Shown here: positions 1 to 6,819 of the stretch, piece after piece | How the letters are laid out: every line of letters begins with the position of its first letter | Numbering within the stretch: the stretch's first letter is position 1 | Source: Desulfobacterales bacterium | GTDB lineage: Bacteria > Desulfobacterota > Desulfobacteria > Desulfobacterales > JAIPEE01 | Direction: 5' to 3' | NCBI GenBank assembly: GCA_021737275.1 | Contig: JAIPEE010000002.1 | Coordinates: 179,525 to 213,490, forward strand | Length of the DNA stretch: 33,966 bases | Notes under the pieces: generated by a model | The model's database searches: none | Seen by the model: the letters and a program-made list of their open reading frames with translations, nothing else | Told to the model about the DNA's origin: nothing | Position numbers and translations under genes: made by a program

Positions 1-660
1 TGTATAATCCCACAACAGATCACCTGAAGCATAAGCCGGTTTTGCAGCAAAAATTGCTTCCAGGCCTTTACTGGCGACCAGTTTGTATAAAATAAACAGA
101 CTGAGCACTGTGACAATGATGGCAATAAAATAGGAGTAGTCACGAATGGCTTTAGCGCCCTGCCTTAATAACAGCCATGAAATAACGATTGCTGACAATG
201 AGCCTAATCCTGAAACGACAGGGACGGATGATTCGGCGATCCACCCGGCTTTAAGGGCGATGCTGCCTGTTGCCGTTCCCAGTAAAATCAACAACATGCA
301 GTTCCATCCGGCAATTGACGCATATTGTATAAAAATTGTAAAGTAGGAACCCCGTGTGCCAAACTGGGGTTTACTTGAAGTGATGGTATCAATGCCATAT
401 TTGACACTACCGGGAATCGTTGCCATTACCACAAAAAACATGGCAACTAAACTTCCGGCGATCATGGCGATGGTACCCATCTTGGCATCCAGATAGTAAG
501 ATACATATTCGCCAATGATATAACTCCAGGCTGCTACGCCCGCGCTGATGGCAACGGCTGTCAGGCCCCATGCCCCCCAGGTTCGTTCACCCGGTAAAAT
601 CGGCCAGGTTCCTTCAATTGCCTCGTGCATTGCACTACTTTCAATTCCATTATCACTCAT
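1..660 (-). CDS. NCS1-type nucleobase/cofactor permease, N-terminal part (cut by window edge)
   Basis: The frame opens at an ATG at 658-660 and stays open for 220 codons to the left edge, so the C-terminal half is missing. Hydrophobic segments lie at about residues 31-50, 61-81, 106-133, 147-166 and 176-195. The sequence around residues 95-121 (SKPQFGTRGSYF, then QYASIAGWN) matches, from memory, the pattern of the NCS1 family of cytosine, purine, hydantoin and thiamine permeases, which are inner-membrane cation or proton symporters. The substrate cannot be assigned from half a protein. The start overlaps the stop of the upstream 53-residue membrane protein in an ATGA arrangement, which suggests translational coupling. 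The operon lies downstream of a sigma-54 promoter shared in type with the adjacent aldehyde dehydrogenase gene, so uptake and oxidation of one substrate are probably co-induced (inference). Confidence 0.75.
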   Translation of the reverse strand, partial: MSDNGIESSAMHEAIEGTWPILPGERTWGAWGLTAVAISAGVAAWSYIIGEYVSYYLDAKMGTIAMIAGSLVAMFFVVMATIPGSVKYGIDTITSSKPQFGTRGSYFTIFIQYASIAGWNCMLLILLGTATGSIALKAGWIAESSVPVVSGLGSLSAIVISWLLLRQGAKAIRDYSYFIAIIVTVLSLFILYKLVASKGLEAIFAAKPAYASGDLLWDYT

Positions 661-818
661 AGTGTCCACCCCCATAACATCAAAAGAAAAGGAATTATAA
701 GTCCAACAATAATCAGACCCCAATAATCTTTGCTGTTCAGTGATTCCCCTTCATAGGTGGGATCCTCAACCAGTTCGATCCGTTTGACAAGTTCAGGATC
801 CAGGTTTTCTCGTACCAT
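657..818 (-). CDS. Small single-helix membrane protein coupled to the permease
   Basis: This 53-residue reading frame starts at ATG 816-818 behind a strong ribosome-binding site (AGGGAGG, 5-6 bases upstream). It stops at 657-659, sharing four bases (ATGA) with the permease start. The product has a charged N-terminal half (MVRENLDPELVKRIELVEDP, a short linker, then NSKDYWG) and one C-terminal membrane helix at about residues 34-52 (GLIIVGLIIPFLLMLWGWTL). No signal peptide is visible. I do not recognise the family. Position, coupling and topology suggest a small accessory subunit of the permease, as known for some other symporters that need a one-helix partner; that role is inference. The frame is too short for many gene finders. 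Confidence 0.75.
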   Translation of the reverse strand: MVRENLDPELVKRIELVEDPTYEGESLNSKDYWGLIIVGLIIPFLLMLWGWTL

Positions 819-991
819 TATGACCTCCCTCCAAATAATTAATATTATTAAAACTGCAATAACCGGAACTATACCGGCTTTTGCGGGTTGTTATGCTGTT
901 GGGGATGAAAAATAATATAATTTCAATATCAAAATATAAAAAATATACTGGTACTTCAGTCGATGAGTAATAACTTTCTCTTTATATATGA

Positions 992-1016
992 ACAGCCCTT
1001 TTTAATAAGGCGCTGT
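992..1016 (-). promoter_or_regulatory. Leader stem-loop, copy A
   Basis: On the minus strand, arms ACAGC and GCTGT enclose an inner stem CCTT/AAGG, with one bulged G and the loop ATTAAA. It lies about 30 bases after the predicted sigma-54 transcription start and is kept, with changes, in copy B at 2920-2943. It may act in mRNA stability or attenuation; the function is unknown. Confidence 0.5.
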
Positions 1017-1055
1017 TTTATCAGCAAGGTTGAAAAATGATTTCTTAGTTTTAAA

Positions 1056-1071
1056 TGCATACGATGTGCCA
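1056..1071 (-). promoter_or_regulatory. Sigma-54 (-24/-12) promoter for the permease operon
   Basis: The minus strand reads TGGCACATCGTATGCA. It has the GG at -24 and GC at -12 at the spacing of the known sigma-54 consensus TGGCACG-N4-TTGCA. Transcription should start near 1046, leaving a leader of roughly 230 bases before the small membrane protein gene. Copy B has the same element with only one base different. Confidence 0.85.
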
Positions 1072-1110
1072 GTTCGGATTTTTACATATAATATATTTTT
1101 AAATATATGA

Positions 1111-1123
1111 AATCAATAGTTTT
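1111..1123. promoter_or_regulatory. Putative IHF site, copy A
   Basis: AATCAATAGTTTT matches the IHF consensus WATCAA-N4-TTR at all but the last base. It sits between promoter and enhancers, where IHF bends DNA in many sigma-54 systems. The same 13 bases are unchanged in copy B although the flanks have diverged. An overlapping dyad TCAATA-N5-TATTGA is also conserved. Confidence 0.6.
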
Positions 1124-1171
1124 TATTGAAAATTAACAAAATTATTAACAAAATTGAAATAAACAAAACAC

Positions 1172-1183
1172 GACAACAAAGTC
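1172..1183. promoter_or_regulatory. Proximal enhancer site (UAS), copy A
   Basis: GACAACAAAGTC is a GAC-N6-GTC dyad about 100 bp upstream of the -24 element. It matches the proximal site in copy B and resembles the distal sites, so all four probably bind the Fis-type helix-turn-helix of the regulator encoded at 3179-4954. Confidence 0.6.
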
Positions 1184-1237
1184 ATATTTTCTGTTTGTTT
1201 AAGTTATAAATCGTTGGAATAACATCAATATTTTAAA

Positions 1238-1255
1238 AATGACAATAATGTCATT
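1238..1255. promoter_or_regulatory. Distal enhancer site (UAS), copy A
   Basis: AATGACAATAATGTCATT is a perfect dyad with seven-base arms and a four-base centre, the most symmetrical of the four candidate sites. It is about 70 bp from the proximal site, the same spacing as in copy B. It lies about 170 bp upstream of the promoter, a typical enhancer distance. Confidence 0.7.
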
Positions 1256-1295
1256 ATTTAGGACTATAAAGGCTATACTTTTTGATTTTTCTCAT
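1251..1295 (-). pseudogene. Remnant of the 3' end of a sigma-54 regulator gene
   Basis: Read on the minus strand, this stretch encodes MRKIKKYSLYSPK followed by TAA TGA. The intact regulator at 3179-4954 ends RKIKKHGLSSPKL and TGA. The match ends at the same stop and runs into the same enhancer dyad, so copy A carries a decayed copy of the last dozen codons. Upstream of it no clear homology to the regulator is seen. It shows that the promoter module was duplicated together with the end of the regulator gene, or that a second regulator gene once stood here. Confidence 0.65.
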
Positions 1296-1345
1296 GTGGC
1301 AGAAATACCTCATCAATTTATTTAGTATAATATTTAGTTTATAGC

Positions 1346-1383
1346 TATGCGGCAATAAGATTACGGACACTTATTGCCGCATA
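1346..1383 (-). terminator. Hairpin downstream of the aldehyde dehydrogenase gene
   Basis: A perfect 14 bp stem (TATGCGGCAATAAG with its complement) and a 10-base loop lies 14 bases after the dehydrogenase stop codon. No clear U-tract follows on the minus strand, so it may be a weak terminator or a 3'-end stabiliser that separates the two sigma-54 transcripts. Confidence 0.6.
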
Positions 1384-1397
1384 AACCCACTGAGAGA

Positions 1398-2849
1398 TTA
1401 ATACTTAGCCCTGCTGACATCCATGACGATCTGCTTGGTCTCCGATAATCCGTTGAGTATCCAGGGACCAAGTATTCTACCGTTACCGGAGTTCTTCATG
1501 CCACCGAACGGAACCAGATAATCCCAGTAATTCGTATGCTCATTGACCAGTACAGTACCATGGTCAAGATTGTCGGCAAAATACCACGCATTATTCAGTC
1601 CAGAAGTAAAGACCGCGGAGCTCAGGCCGTAAATTGTATTATTCGCAATTTCAACGGCTTCTTCTCTTGTTGAGAATTTGATTATCGGAGCAACCGGGCC
1701 AAATGTTTCTTCAAAATTCAATTCCGCATCTTTCGTAACATCCACAAGTACTGTAGGTTCAAAATACAGATCCTTGCAGTTGCCACCAAGCACAAGTTTG
1801 GCGCCTTTTTTAACAGCATCGGCGATATGGCGTTTGATTTTTTCAATGCCTTCCTTATCGTGAAGCGGCCCAATATCGGTCTTTTCATCAAAAGGATCGC
1901 CGCAAACAAGCTTAGATGCTTTTTCGATGAATTTTTTTGTAAATTCATCGTATACGGCTTCATGGACCAGTAATCTTTCTGCACCGCAGCAAACCTGGCC
2001 GCAGTTATAATAAATGCCTATCATACAAGCATCAACGCCCGCGTCTATATCGGCATCATCCATAATGATCATCGGTCCGTTGCCACCCAGTTCCATAACT
2101 CTTCTCTTGAGCCCGGATACTTTGCAGGCAATCAGGCCGACTTCGGTGCTTCCGGTAAAGGTAATGGCATCAACGAGTTCATGCTCGAATAGCTGTGTGC
2201 CGACTCTGCCGGAGCCCAAAACAAAATTGAAGACTCCCGGGGGCAGGCCTGCTTCATCGAATATCTTTACCATGAGCTGACAACTGAAGGGACAAAATGA
2301 CGTCGGCTTGAATACGTCCGTATTACCCAGCATAAGGGCGTAGGGAACATATTCCAGGGTAAGTGCTATAGGGAAATTCCACGGTGTAATGGTTGCGACA
2401 ACTCCGATTGCCTCCTGCCGCACCATTATTTTTTTATTGTTTGACTTCTCTTCCGTACTGGGTGGCATAGAGTTTCGGAATCTCTTAACTTCTTCTATGG
2501 CGTCGTTAATATTAGGTAGTCCCAGATGATATATCTCTTCTATTGCTTCGGCATGTATTTTGCCCATTTCCAAAACCATCAGCCTGGCCATTTCGTCTCC
2601 ATATTTTTCGAAACCGATTTTAGAGGCCTTCCTCAGTATCTCCCCTTTTTCCTTGATAGATACAAATTTCCAGCTCTTTTGTGCCTCTTTTGCGCATTTT
2701 ACAGCATAGTCAACCTGTTCCGTCGATGCTTCTTTAAAAGTACCAATCACTTTTCCATTAATTGGGCTGACGACTTCCCTTAAAGGGCCATCACCCTCGA
2801 CCCATTCGCCGTTGATAAAGCATTTTGCAGTTAGCATTTCTTTTGACAT
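1398..2849 (-). CDS. NAD(P)-dependent aldehyde dehydrogenase
   Basis: This 483-residue protein has the normal length for the aldehyde dehydrogenase superfamily, which oxidises aldehydes to carboxylates in the cytosol. Visible motifs are TPWNFP with N158, the cofactor lysine K181 in FKPTS, FTGSTEVG at about 231-238, the general base E253 in MELGGN, and the catalytic cysteine C287 in NCGQVC (followed by another Cys). The ATG follows a strong GGAGG site. A sigma-54 promoter lies about 130 bp upstream (2982-2997) and a 14 bp hairpin follows the stop. Flanking by a permease and a sigma-54 regulator points to oxidation of an aldehyde made from an imported compound. The substrate cannot be named from sequence. 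Confidence 0.93.
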   Translation of the reverse strand: MSKEMLTAKCFINGEWVEGDGPLREVVSPINGKVIGTFKEASTEQVDYAVKCAKEAQKSWKFVSIKEKGEILRKASKIGFEKYGDEMARLMVLEMGKIHAEAIEEIYHLGLPNINDAIEEVKRFRNSMPPSTEEKSNNKKIMVRQEAIGVVATITPWNFPIALTLEYVPYALMLGNTDVFKPTSFCPFSCQLMVKIFDEAGLPPGVFNFVLGSGRVGTQLFEHELVDAITFTGSTEVGLIACKVSGLKRRVMELGGNGPMIIMDDADIDAGVDACMIGIYYNCGQVCCGAERLLVHEAVYDEFTKKFIEKASKLVCGDPFDEKTDIGPLHDKEGIEKIKRHIADAVKKGAKLVLGGNCKDLYFEPTVLVDVTKDAELNFEETFGPVAPIIKFSTREEAVEIANNTIYGLSSAVFTSGLNNAWYFADNLDHGTVLVNEHTNYWDYLVPFGGMKNSGNGRILGPWILNGLSETKQIVMDVSRAKY

Positions 2850-2919
2850 TGTAATACCTCCTTCTTAGTTGATAGTTTTGGTACTTCAGCCGATGGACAA
2901 TAGCTTTTTCTTTATATAA

Positions 2920-2943
2920 ACAGCCTTTTTGTTAAGGTGCTGT
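2920..2943 (-). promoter_or_regulatory. Leader stem-loop, copy B
   Basis: The minus strand can fold as ACAG/CTGT around CCTT/AAGG with a CA bulge and loop AACAAA. Compared with copy A, the loop and bulge differ while the paired arms are kept, which fits selection for RNA structure. Confidence 0.5.
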
Positions 2944-2981
2944 ATTATCAGCAAGGTTGGAAGTTTATACTTTTCATAATC

Positions 2982-2997
2982 TGCATACGACGTGCCA
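2982..2997 (-). promoter_or_regulatory. Sigma-54 (-24/-12) promoter for the aldehyde dehydrogenase gene
   Basis: The minus strand reads TGGCACGTCGTATGCA, a near-perfect match to the sigma-54 consensus at both the -24 (TGGCACG) and -12 (TGC) elements. The predicted start is near 2972, giving a leader of about 120 bases. Confidence 0.88.
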
Positions 2998-3036
2998 GAT
3001 TGGATTTTGAAATACAATATATTTTTAACTATTTGA

Positions 3037-3049
3037 AATCAATAGTTTT
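3037..3049. promoter_or_regulatory. Putative IHF site, copy B
   Basis: AATCAATAGTTTT is identical to the copy A site and lies about 45 bp upstream of the -24 element, between promoter and enhancers. Confidence 0.6.
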
Positions 3050-3095
3050 TATTGAAAATTAGCAAATTTATTAAAAGAATGGAAATATATTAAAG

Positions 3096-3111
3096 ATGAC
3101 AAGAAAGTCAT
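3096..3111. promoter_or_regulatory. Proximal enhancer site (UAS), copy B
   Basis: ATGACAAGAAAGTCAT is a perfect ATGAC-N6-GTCAT dyad about 100 bp upstream of the promoter, at the same relative place as 1172-1183 in copy A. Confidence 0.65.
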
Positions 3112-3168
3112 ATGTTTTGCTTATTTAAGCTATAAATTACTGAAATAATATCAATATTTTAAAAAAAA

Positions 3169-3180
3169 GACAACAATGTC
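3169..3180. promoter_or_regulatory. Distal enhancer site (UAS), copy B, overlapping the regulator stop codon
   Basis: GACAACAATGTC is a GACA-N4-TGTC dyad. On the minus strand the regulator's TGA stop (3179-3181) is the first part of the site, so the enhancer and the end of the coding sequence share bases. Confidence 0.6.
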
Positions 3181-4954
3181 ATAATTTGGGACTGCTAAGG
3201 CCATGTTTCTTGATTTTTCTCAGAAGTGTTCGGTAATTGATATCAAGTATGTTAGAAACATCACGCCTGCGCCACCGATGCTTTTCCAGTAAACTTTGAA
3301 TTACTTTTTTTTCAACATCGTCTACAAAAGATTGCAGCGGTTTTTCATCAAAGCGGTTAAAATCGATATTTTCCGGAATCTGTTGAAAATCATCTGTCTC
3401 TGTTGAACTGATGTCCATAAAGTCTATTTTATTCAGCGTAACATATCGTTGGACAACATTTTGCAGTTCCCTGACATTTCCGGGCCAGTCATAATTCTGA
3501 ATCGCATCTATGATATTTTGTGAGTTGACATTAATGTTTTTATCCGTTTCCTGTTTCAGGAAATGGTATACAAGCAGGGGAATATCCTCTTTTCTTTCTC
3601 TTAATGGCGGCAGACTCAGTGGGATAATGTGAATCCGGTAAAAGAAATCTTCACGCATGGCGCCGGATTTAATAAGTCTTTTTAAGCTCTTATTGGTGGC
3701 CGCAATAATTCTGACGCTCGGTATCTTAACTTCATTGCTGCCAACCGGTGTATAGCCGCTTCCCTCGATTGCCCGCAATAGTTTTACCTGTAAATTCAGG
3801 TTGATTTCACCGATTTCGTCCAAGAACAGGGTGCCGCCTTCAGCAATATCAAGATAGCCCGGTTTATCCGAGTTGGCGCCGGTGAAGGCCCCCTTTTTAT
3901 ATCCGAAAAATTCACTTTCAATAAGATGCTCCGGTATGGCACCACAGTTAACCGGTACAAAACGGTTTGTATGACGGGAACCCATTTTATGGATAGCACG
4001 TGCAGCCAGTTCCTTGCCGGTACCGGATTCTCCATAGATAATGACATTGGCATCAGAGTTGGCTGCCTGCAGAATAATGTCAAAAACTTGTTGCATGGCA
4101 TCACTTCTGCCGACGATATCGCAAAATTTATAGGAGTTTTTGATATTATATTTCAGAAGTTTATTTTCCCTGTTGAGCTGCAGCTCCAGCATTTTCTGCT
4201 CTGTTACATCAGTGATAAATCCTTCCAGTGCAACAAGTTTTCCCGTTTTTGAAAAAACCCCGATACCCTGTTCCCATACCCACTTTACTTCTCCGGATTT
4301 TGTGATAATGCGGAAAGTAAGCTCAAACGGTTTTTTGGTTCCAAAGGTTTTCTGAGAATCTTTTCTAATTCTTTCAACGTCATCCGGATGTACAATATCA
4401 CAATAAGGAATAACATTGTCATTAATCAGATCAGAGGGTTTATAACCGGTGAGTTCAAGACAGCCATCACTTACCACCTCCATTGTCCAGTTATGATTGT
4501 TTTTGCAGCGGTAAGCAAGACCCGGAAGGTTGCTCATCAATGTGGAAAGCCGCCGCTCACTTTCGGTAAGCGCTGATTCCGCCTTAACACGGGGTGTGAC
4601 ATCCCTGGATATACTGATCGGTAAGAGCTTGCCGTCCCACAATGATTGAGTGATCTTGGTTTCAACCGGTATCAGGTTTCCGGTTTTGGTGACAAATGGC
4701 ATGTCGCCGATAAAATGTTTTTTCGTCAACATGTCATGCAGTAAATCATTTGCTTCTGTTTTACGATCTTCCGGGTACAAATCAATTATATGCATTGCCG
4801 TAAGTTCATCAAAGGAATAACCAAGACACAAAAATACAGCAGGGTTGGTATAAATGATATTGCCTTCATTATCCAGAATAATGATGAAATCTAAAAGATT
4901 ATCAAAAAATGTAATCAGATCCTGGCCGGAAATATTTTTCAAACGCTCTTTCAT
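3179..4954 (-). CDS. Sigma-54-dependent transcriptional activator with two PAS domains
   Basis: This 591-residue enhancer-binding protein has PAS sensor domains at about 13-125 and 135-255 and an AAA+ sigma-54 interaction domain from about 278 to 510. That domain shows Walker A GESGTGKE (308-315), the sigma-54-contacting GAFTGA loop (355-360) and Walker B GGTLFLDE (373-380). A Fis-type helix-turn-helix lies at about 550-585. There is no receiver domain or membrane helix, so it likely senses a cytosolic ligand or redox signal through PAS rather than a kinase. The ATG has AGGA upstream. It sits 38 bp after the DUF11 gene and directly upstream of the module controlling the aldehyde dehydrogenase, and its own stop codon overlaps an enhancer site. 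It most likely activates both copies of the module. Confidence 0.93.
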   Translation of the reverse strand: MKERLKNISGQDLITFFDNLLDFIIILDNEGNIIYTNPAVFLCLGYSFDELTAMHIIDLYPEDRKTEANDLLHDMLTKKHFIGDMPFVTKTGNLIPVETKITQSLWDGKLLPISISRDVTPRVKAESALTESERRLSTLMSNLPGLAYRCKNNHNWTMEVVSDGCLELTGYKPSDLINDNVIPYCDIVHPDDVERIRKDSQKTFGTKKPFELTFRIITKSGEVKWVWEQGIGVFSKTGKLVALEGFITDVTEQKMLELQLNRENKLLKYNIKNSYKFCDIVGRSDAMQQVFDIILQAANSDANVIIYGESGTGKELAARAIHKMGSRHTNRFVPVNCGAIPEHLIESEFFGYKKGAFTGANSDKPGYLDIAEGGTLFLDEIGEINLNLQVKLLRAIEGSGYTPVGSNEVKIPSVRIIAATNKSLKRLIKSGAMREDFFYRIHIIPLSLPPLRERKEDIPLLVYHFLKQETDKNINVNSQNIIDAIQNYDWPGNVRELQNVVQRYVTLNKIDFMDISSTETDDFQQIPENIDFNRFDEKPLQSFVDDVEKKVIQSLLEKHRWRRRDVSNILDINYRTLLRKIKKHGLSSPKL

Positions 4955-4992
4955 AAGGGGTTTCCTCTGACCGATATTAAAGAACAGTTCAA

Positions 4993-5796
4993 TTATTGGC
5001 TAACCCGGGTTCTCTCTTCAACGGTTATTCGGTTTTTAAGGCCATCACATGACACTGTGGCAGTATTGATACCCATGCCTTCCTTAACAGCTTTACAAGT
5101 TACCTTATAAATATATTTGATGCCGGGCTTAAGGGCGATAATTACCGGAAACTGTATAAGTTTACCCTGAATGGTTGTTGGTGCCGGGACTGCAAAATTA
5201 TATGTCATATTCTGCGGAATTACATTGTTAAGACGAACATTTCTGCATGTAACCGACCCCTCATTTTTGACGACAAGGACATAGGTTATAAGTGAGCCCG
5301 GCATGATGGGATCTTCCGTATCGTAAGCTGTAAATGTTAACTGAGGCAATACATTTTCAGGCTCTTTGGATAAACTGCCTGATGCCAGTACTTGTACAAA
5401 TGTTTTATCACGGGTGATGACAATCTTTTTCGAATATACATCCGTAATATTAATATATGTACCGGATTTAACCGCATCAACCGTGAACTGAAATGTTCTT
5501 TTGTCTCCAGGCATGAGATTATCTAACGGCCATTTAAGACTGATGCCATTAAGATTATTATGATAGTTCAGGCCGGGCGGTATTTCATTAATGAGATCCA
5601 GATCGGTAACAGCGTCTTTCCCGGCATTTATAACCGTAATTTCAAAAGTTACCTTTTCGCCGGACTCAACCTGTTCAGGTGCTTTTGTTATGACGTATAT
5701 ATCAGCCCCCAACGTATCTTCAGGCAAAAAGGATATTAGTGAAATTGAAAATATTAATATTGAAAAAAACAGAATGGACTTGAAAGTCGTTATCAT
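4993..5796 (-). CDS. Secreted DUF11-repeat protein
   Basis: The ATG at 5794-5796 follows GGAGG at ideal spacing. A TTG four codons upstream is open but overlaps the ribosome-binding site. The 267-residue product has an N-terminal signal-like helix (ILFFSILIFSISLISF), then two beta-rich repeats at about 30-140 and 155-262. Each carries the DUF11 pattern (VESGEKVTFEITVINAGKDA, later MPGSLITYVLVVKNEGSVTC). DUF11 repeats occur in cell-surface and extracellular proteins of unclear function. No C-terminal anchor is seen. It is the first gene before the sigma-54 regulator (38 bp gap) and probably shares its transcript from the promoter at 5839-5868. Its role there is unknown. Confidence 0.8.
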   Translation of the reverse strand: MITTFKSILFFSILIFSISLISFLPEDTLGADIYVITKAPEQVESGEKVTFEITVINAGKDAVTDLDLINEIPPGLNYHNNLNGISLKWPLDNLMPGDKRTFQFTVDAVKSGTYINITDVYSKKIVITRDKTFVQVLASGSLSKEPENVLPQLTFTAYDTEDPIMPGSLITYVLVVKNEGSVTCRNVRLNNVIPQNMTYNFAVPAPTTIQGKLIQFPVIIALKPGIKYIYKVTCKAVKEGMGINTATVSCDGLKNRITVEERTRVSQ

Positions 5797-5838
5797 CAAA
5801 ACCTCCAAAAAAGGGCCGGTTTATTGTATTAAATTAAA

Positions 5839-5868
5839 TTTATACATGATGAAACGCTGTATAGTCAA
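5839..5868 (-). promoter_or_regulatory. Sigma-70-type promoter for the DUF11-regulator operon
   Basis: On the minus strand TTGACT-N18-TATAAA lies about 40 bp upstream of the DUF11 start. It is the best housekeeping-type match in the 303-base gap 5797-6099. Confidence 0.6.
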
Positions 5869-6016
5869 TATTTTTGGTGGGATTGAAACTTGGAATGAAT
5901 ACTGATATGAAGATTCAAGCTTTTCCTTTTTTCCCGGTTGTAACAAAAAATAAAATGACCAATTGGTTTTCGTGTTGAGAAGTTTTTCAAATTTTTTTGA
6001 GGGTATGTAATAAGAA

Positions 6017-6035
6017 ATTTGATTTAATATCAAAT
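6017..6035. promoter_or_regulatory. 19 bp palindrome upstream of the DUF924 gene, possible operator
   Basis: ATTTGATTTAATATCAAAT has perfect seven-base arms and a five-base centre, 64 bp before the next ATG. No matching promoter elements could be placed with confidence, and AT-rich chance dyads are common. Confidence 0.35.
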
Positions 6036-6099
6036 ACTGCAAAATGGCGGAACCATATCTATTTGTGGAAATCAGAACAGGCAAATTAAGGATGATGTA

Positions 6100-6714
6100 A
6101 TGAATACCGGAAAAAACATTGAAGAAATTCTGTCGTTCTGGTTCAGGGATAGTGATCTTAATCCTGATAAAGCTAAAGAGCGGTTCCAGGTCTGGTTTAA
6201 CGCAACACCTGAATTTGACCATGAAATTAAAGAGCGGTTTGAAGCGTTGATGATAAAAGCCGGATCATCGGAACTCGAAAACTGGAAAAATACACCGGAG
6301 GGTTGTCTTGCATTAATTATTCTGCTTGATCAGTTTACCCGGAATGTCTATCGCAAAACCAAAGCAGCTTTCTCAGGAGACAGCCTGGCTATCCAGATAG
6401 CAAAGCATGGTGTTGAAATGGGATTCGATGAAAGGTTGTCGGTGCTTTATCGTGTATTTATGTATATGCCGTTTATGCATTCAGAAGTTATTGAAGATCA
6501 GGAGCGGAGTGTAGCGCTTTTTGAAAAACTGGAAGCTGAATCTGCATCAGACTGGAAAGAGGTTTTTTCCGGTAACGTATATTATGCCCGGGAGCACAGA
6601 GAGGTTGTAAAAAGATTCGGACGTTTTCCACACAGGAACAGGGCATCGGGACGAGAGAGTACAATGGAAGAGTTGGAATATCTTGAAAAGGGGGGCGAGC
6701 GTTATGGGCAATAA
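6100..6714 (+). CDS. DUF924 family protein
   Basis: This 204-residue soluble, mostly helical protein matches the DUF924 family: the N-terminal ILSFWF, the central LALIILLDQFTRNVYR and the later YMPFMHSE are its characteristic blocks. The fold is TPR-like and the biochemical function is not established. The ATG is preceded by AAGGATGATGTA. Length is normal for the family. It heads a plus-strand group with gmhA (105 bp downstream) and is divergent from the DUF11 operon. Nothing links it functionally to its neighbours. Confidence 0.88.
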   Translation: MNTGKNIEEILSFWFRDSDLNPDKAKERFQVWFNATPEFDHEIKERFEALMIKAGSSELENWKNTPEGCLALIILLDQFTRNVYRKTKAAFSGDSLAIQIAKHGVEMGFDERLSVLYRVFMYMPFMHSEVIEDQERSVALFEKLEAESASDWKEVFSGNVYYAREHREVVKRFGRFPHRNRASGRESTMEELEYLEKGGERYGQ

Positions 6715-6819
6715 TATTAAAATAATTAGTTAGGCTTGCCCGATATCATGTTGTAGTTTATAAGTATCAGCTCAGCTTGAGGATGGTAAAATATTAAAAC
6801 TATATAATCGGGAAGAGCC

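Larger units (their letters stand above)
949..1294 (-). repeat. Regulatory module, copy A (direct repeat of 2879-3222)
   Basis: About 345 bp aligns end to end with 2879-3222 in the same orientation, with roughly three quarters of positions matching by eye. Both copies begin with TGGTACTTCAG and end with GATTTTTCTCA. Read on the minus strand, this copy holds a remnant of the regulator's last codons, two enhancer dyads, an IHF-like site, a -24/-12 promoter and a leader hairpin. It drives the small membrane protein and permease operon. The rest of the 819-1397 gap (819-948) is AT-rich leader with no gene visible. Confidence 0.85.
2879..3222 (-). repeat. Regulatory module, copy B (direct repeat of 949-1294)
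   Basis: This is the second copy of the ~345 bp module, lying between the regulator gene and the aldehyde dehydrogenase gene. Its last ~40 bases are the true 3' end of the regulator coding sequence, which suggests copy B is the original location. Order on the minus strand: regulator end, distal and proximal enhancers, IHF-like site, -24/-12 promoter, leader hairpin, then the dehydrogenase gene. Confidence 0.85.

Noticed and set aside
146-346. 66-codon plus-strand frame at the left edge
   Set aside because: It lies antisense inside the permease frame, which has consistent membrane segments, a coupled start and a sigma-54 promoter.
5821-6222. 133-codon minus-strand frame overlapping the start of the DUF924 gene
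   Set aside because: It overlaps a well-supported plus-strand gene, begins inside it, has no ribosome-binding site and shows no recognisable domain. The part outside the gene is the promoter region.
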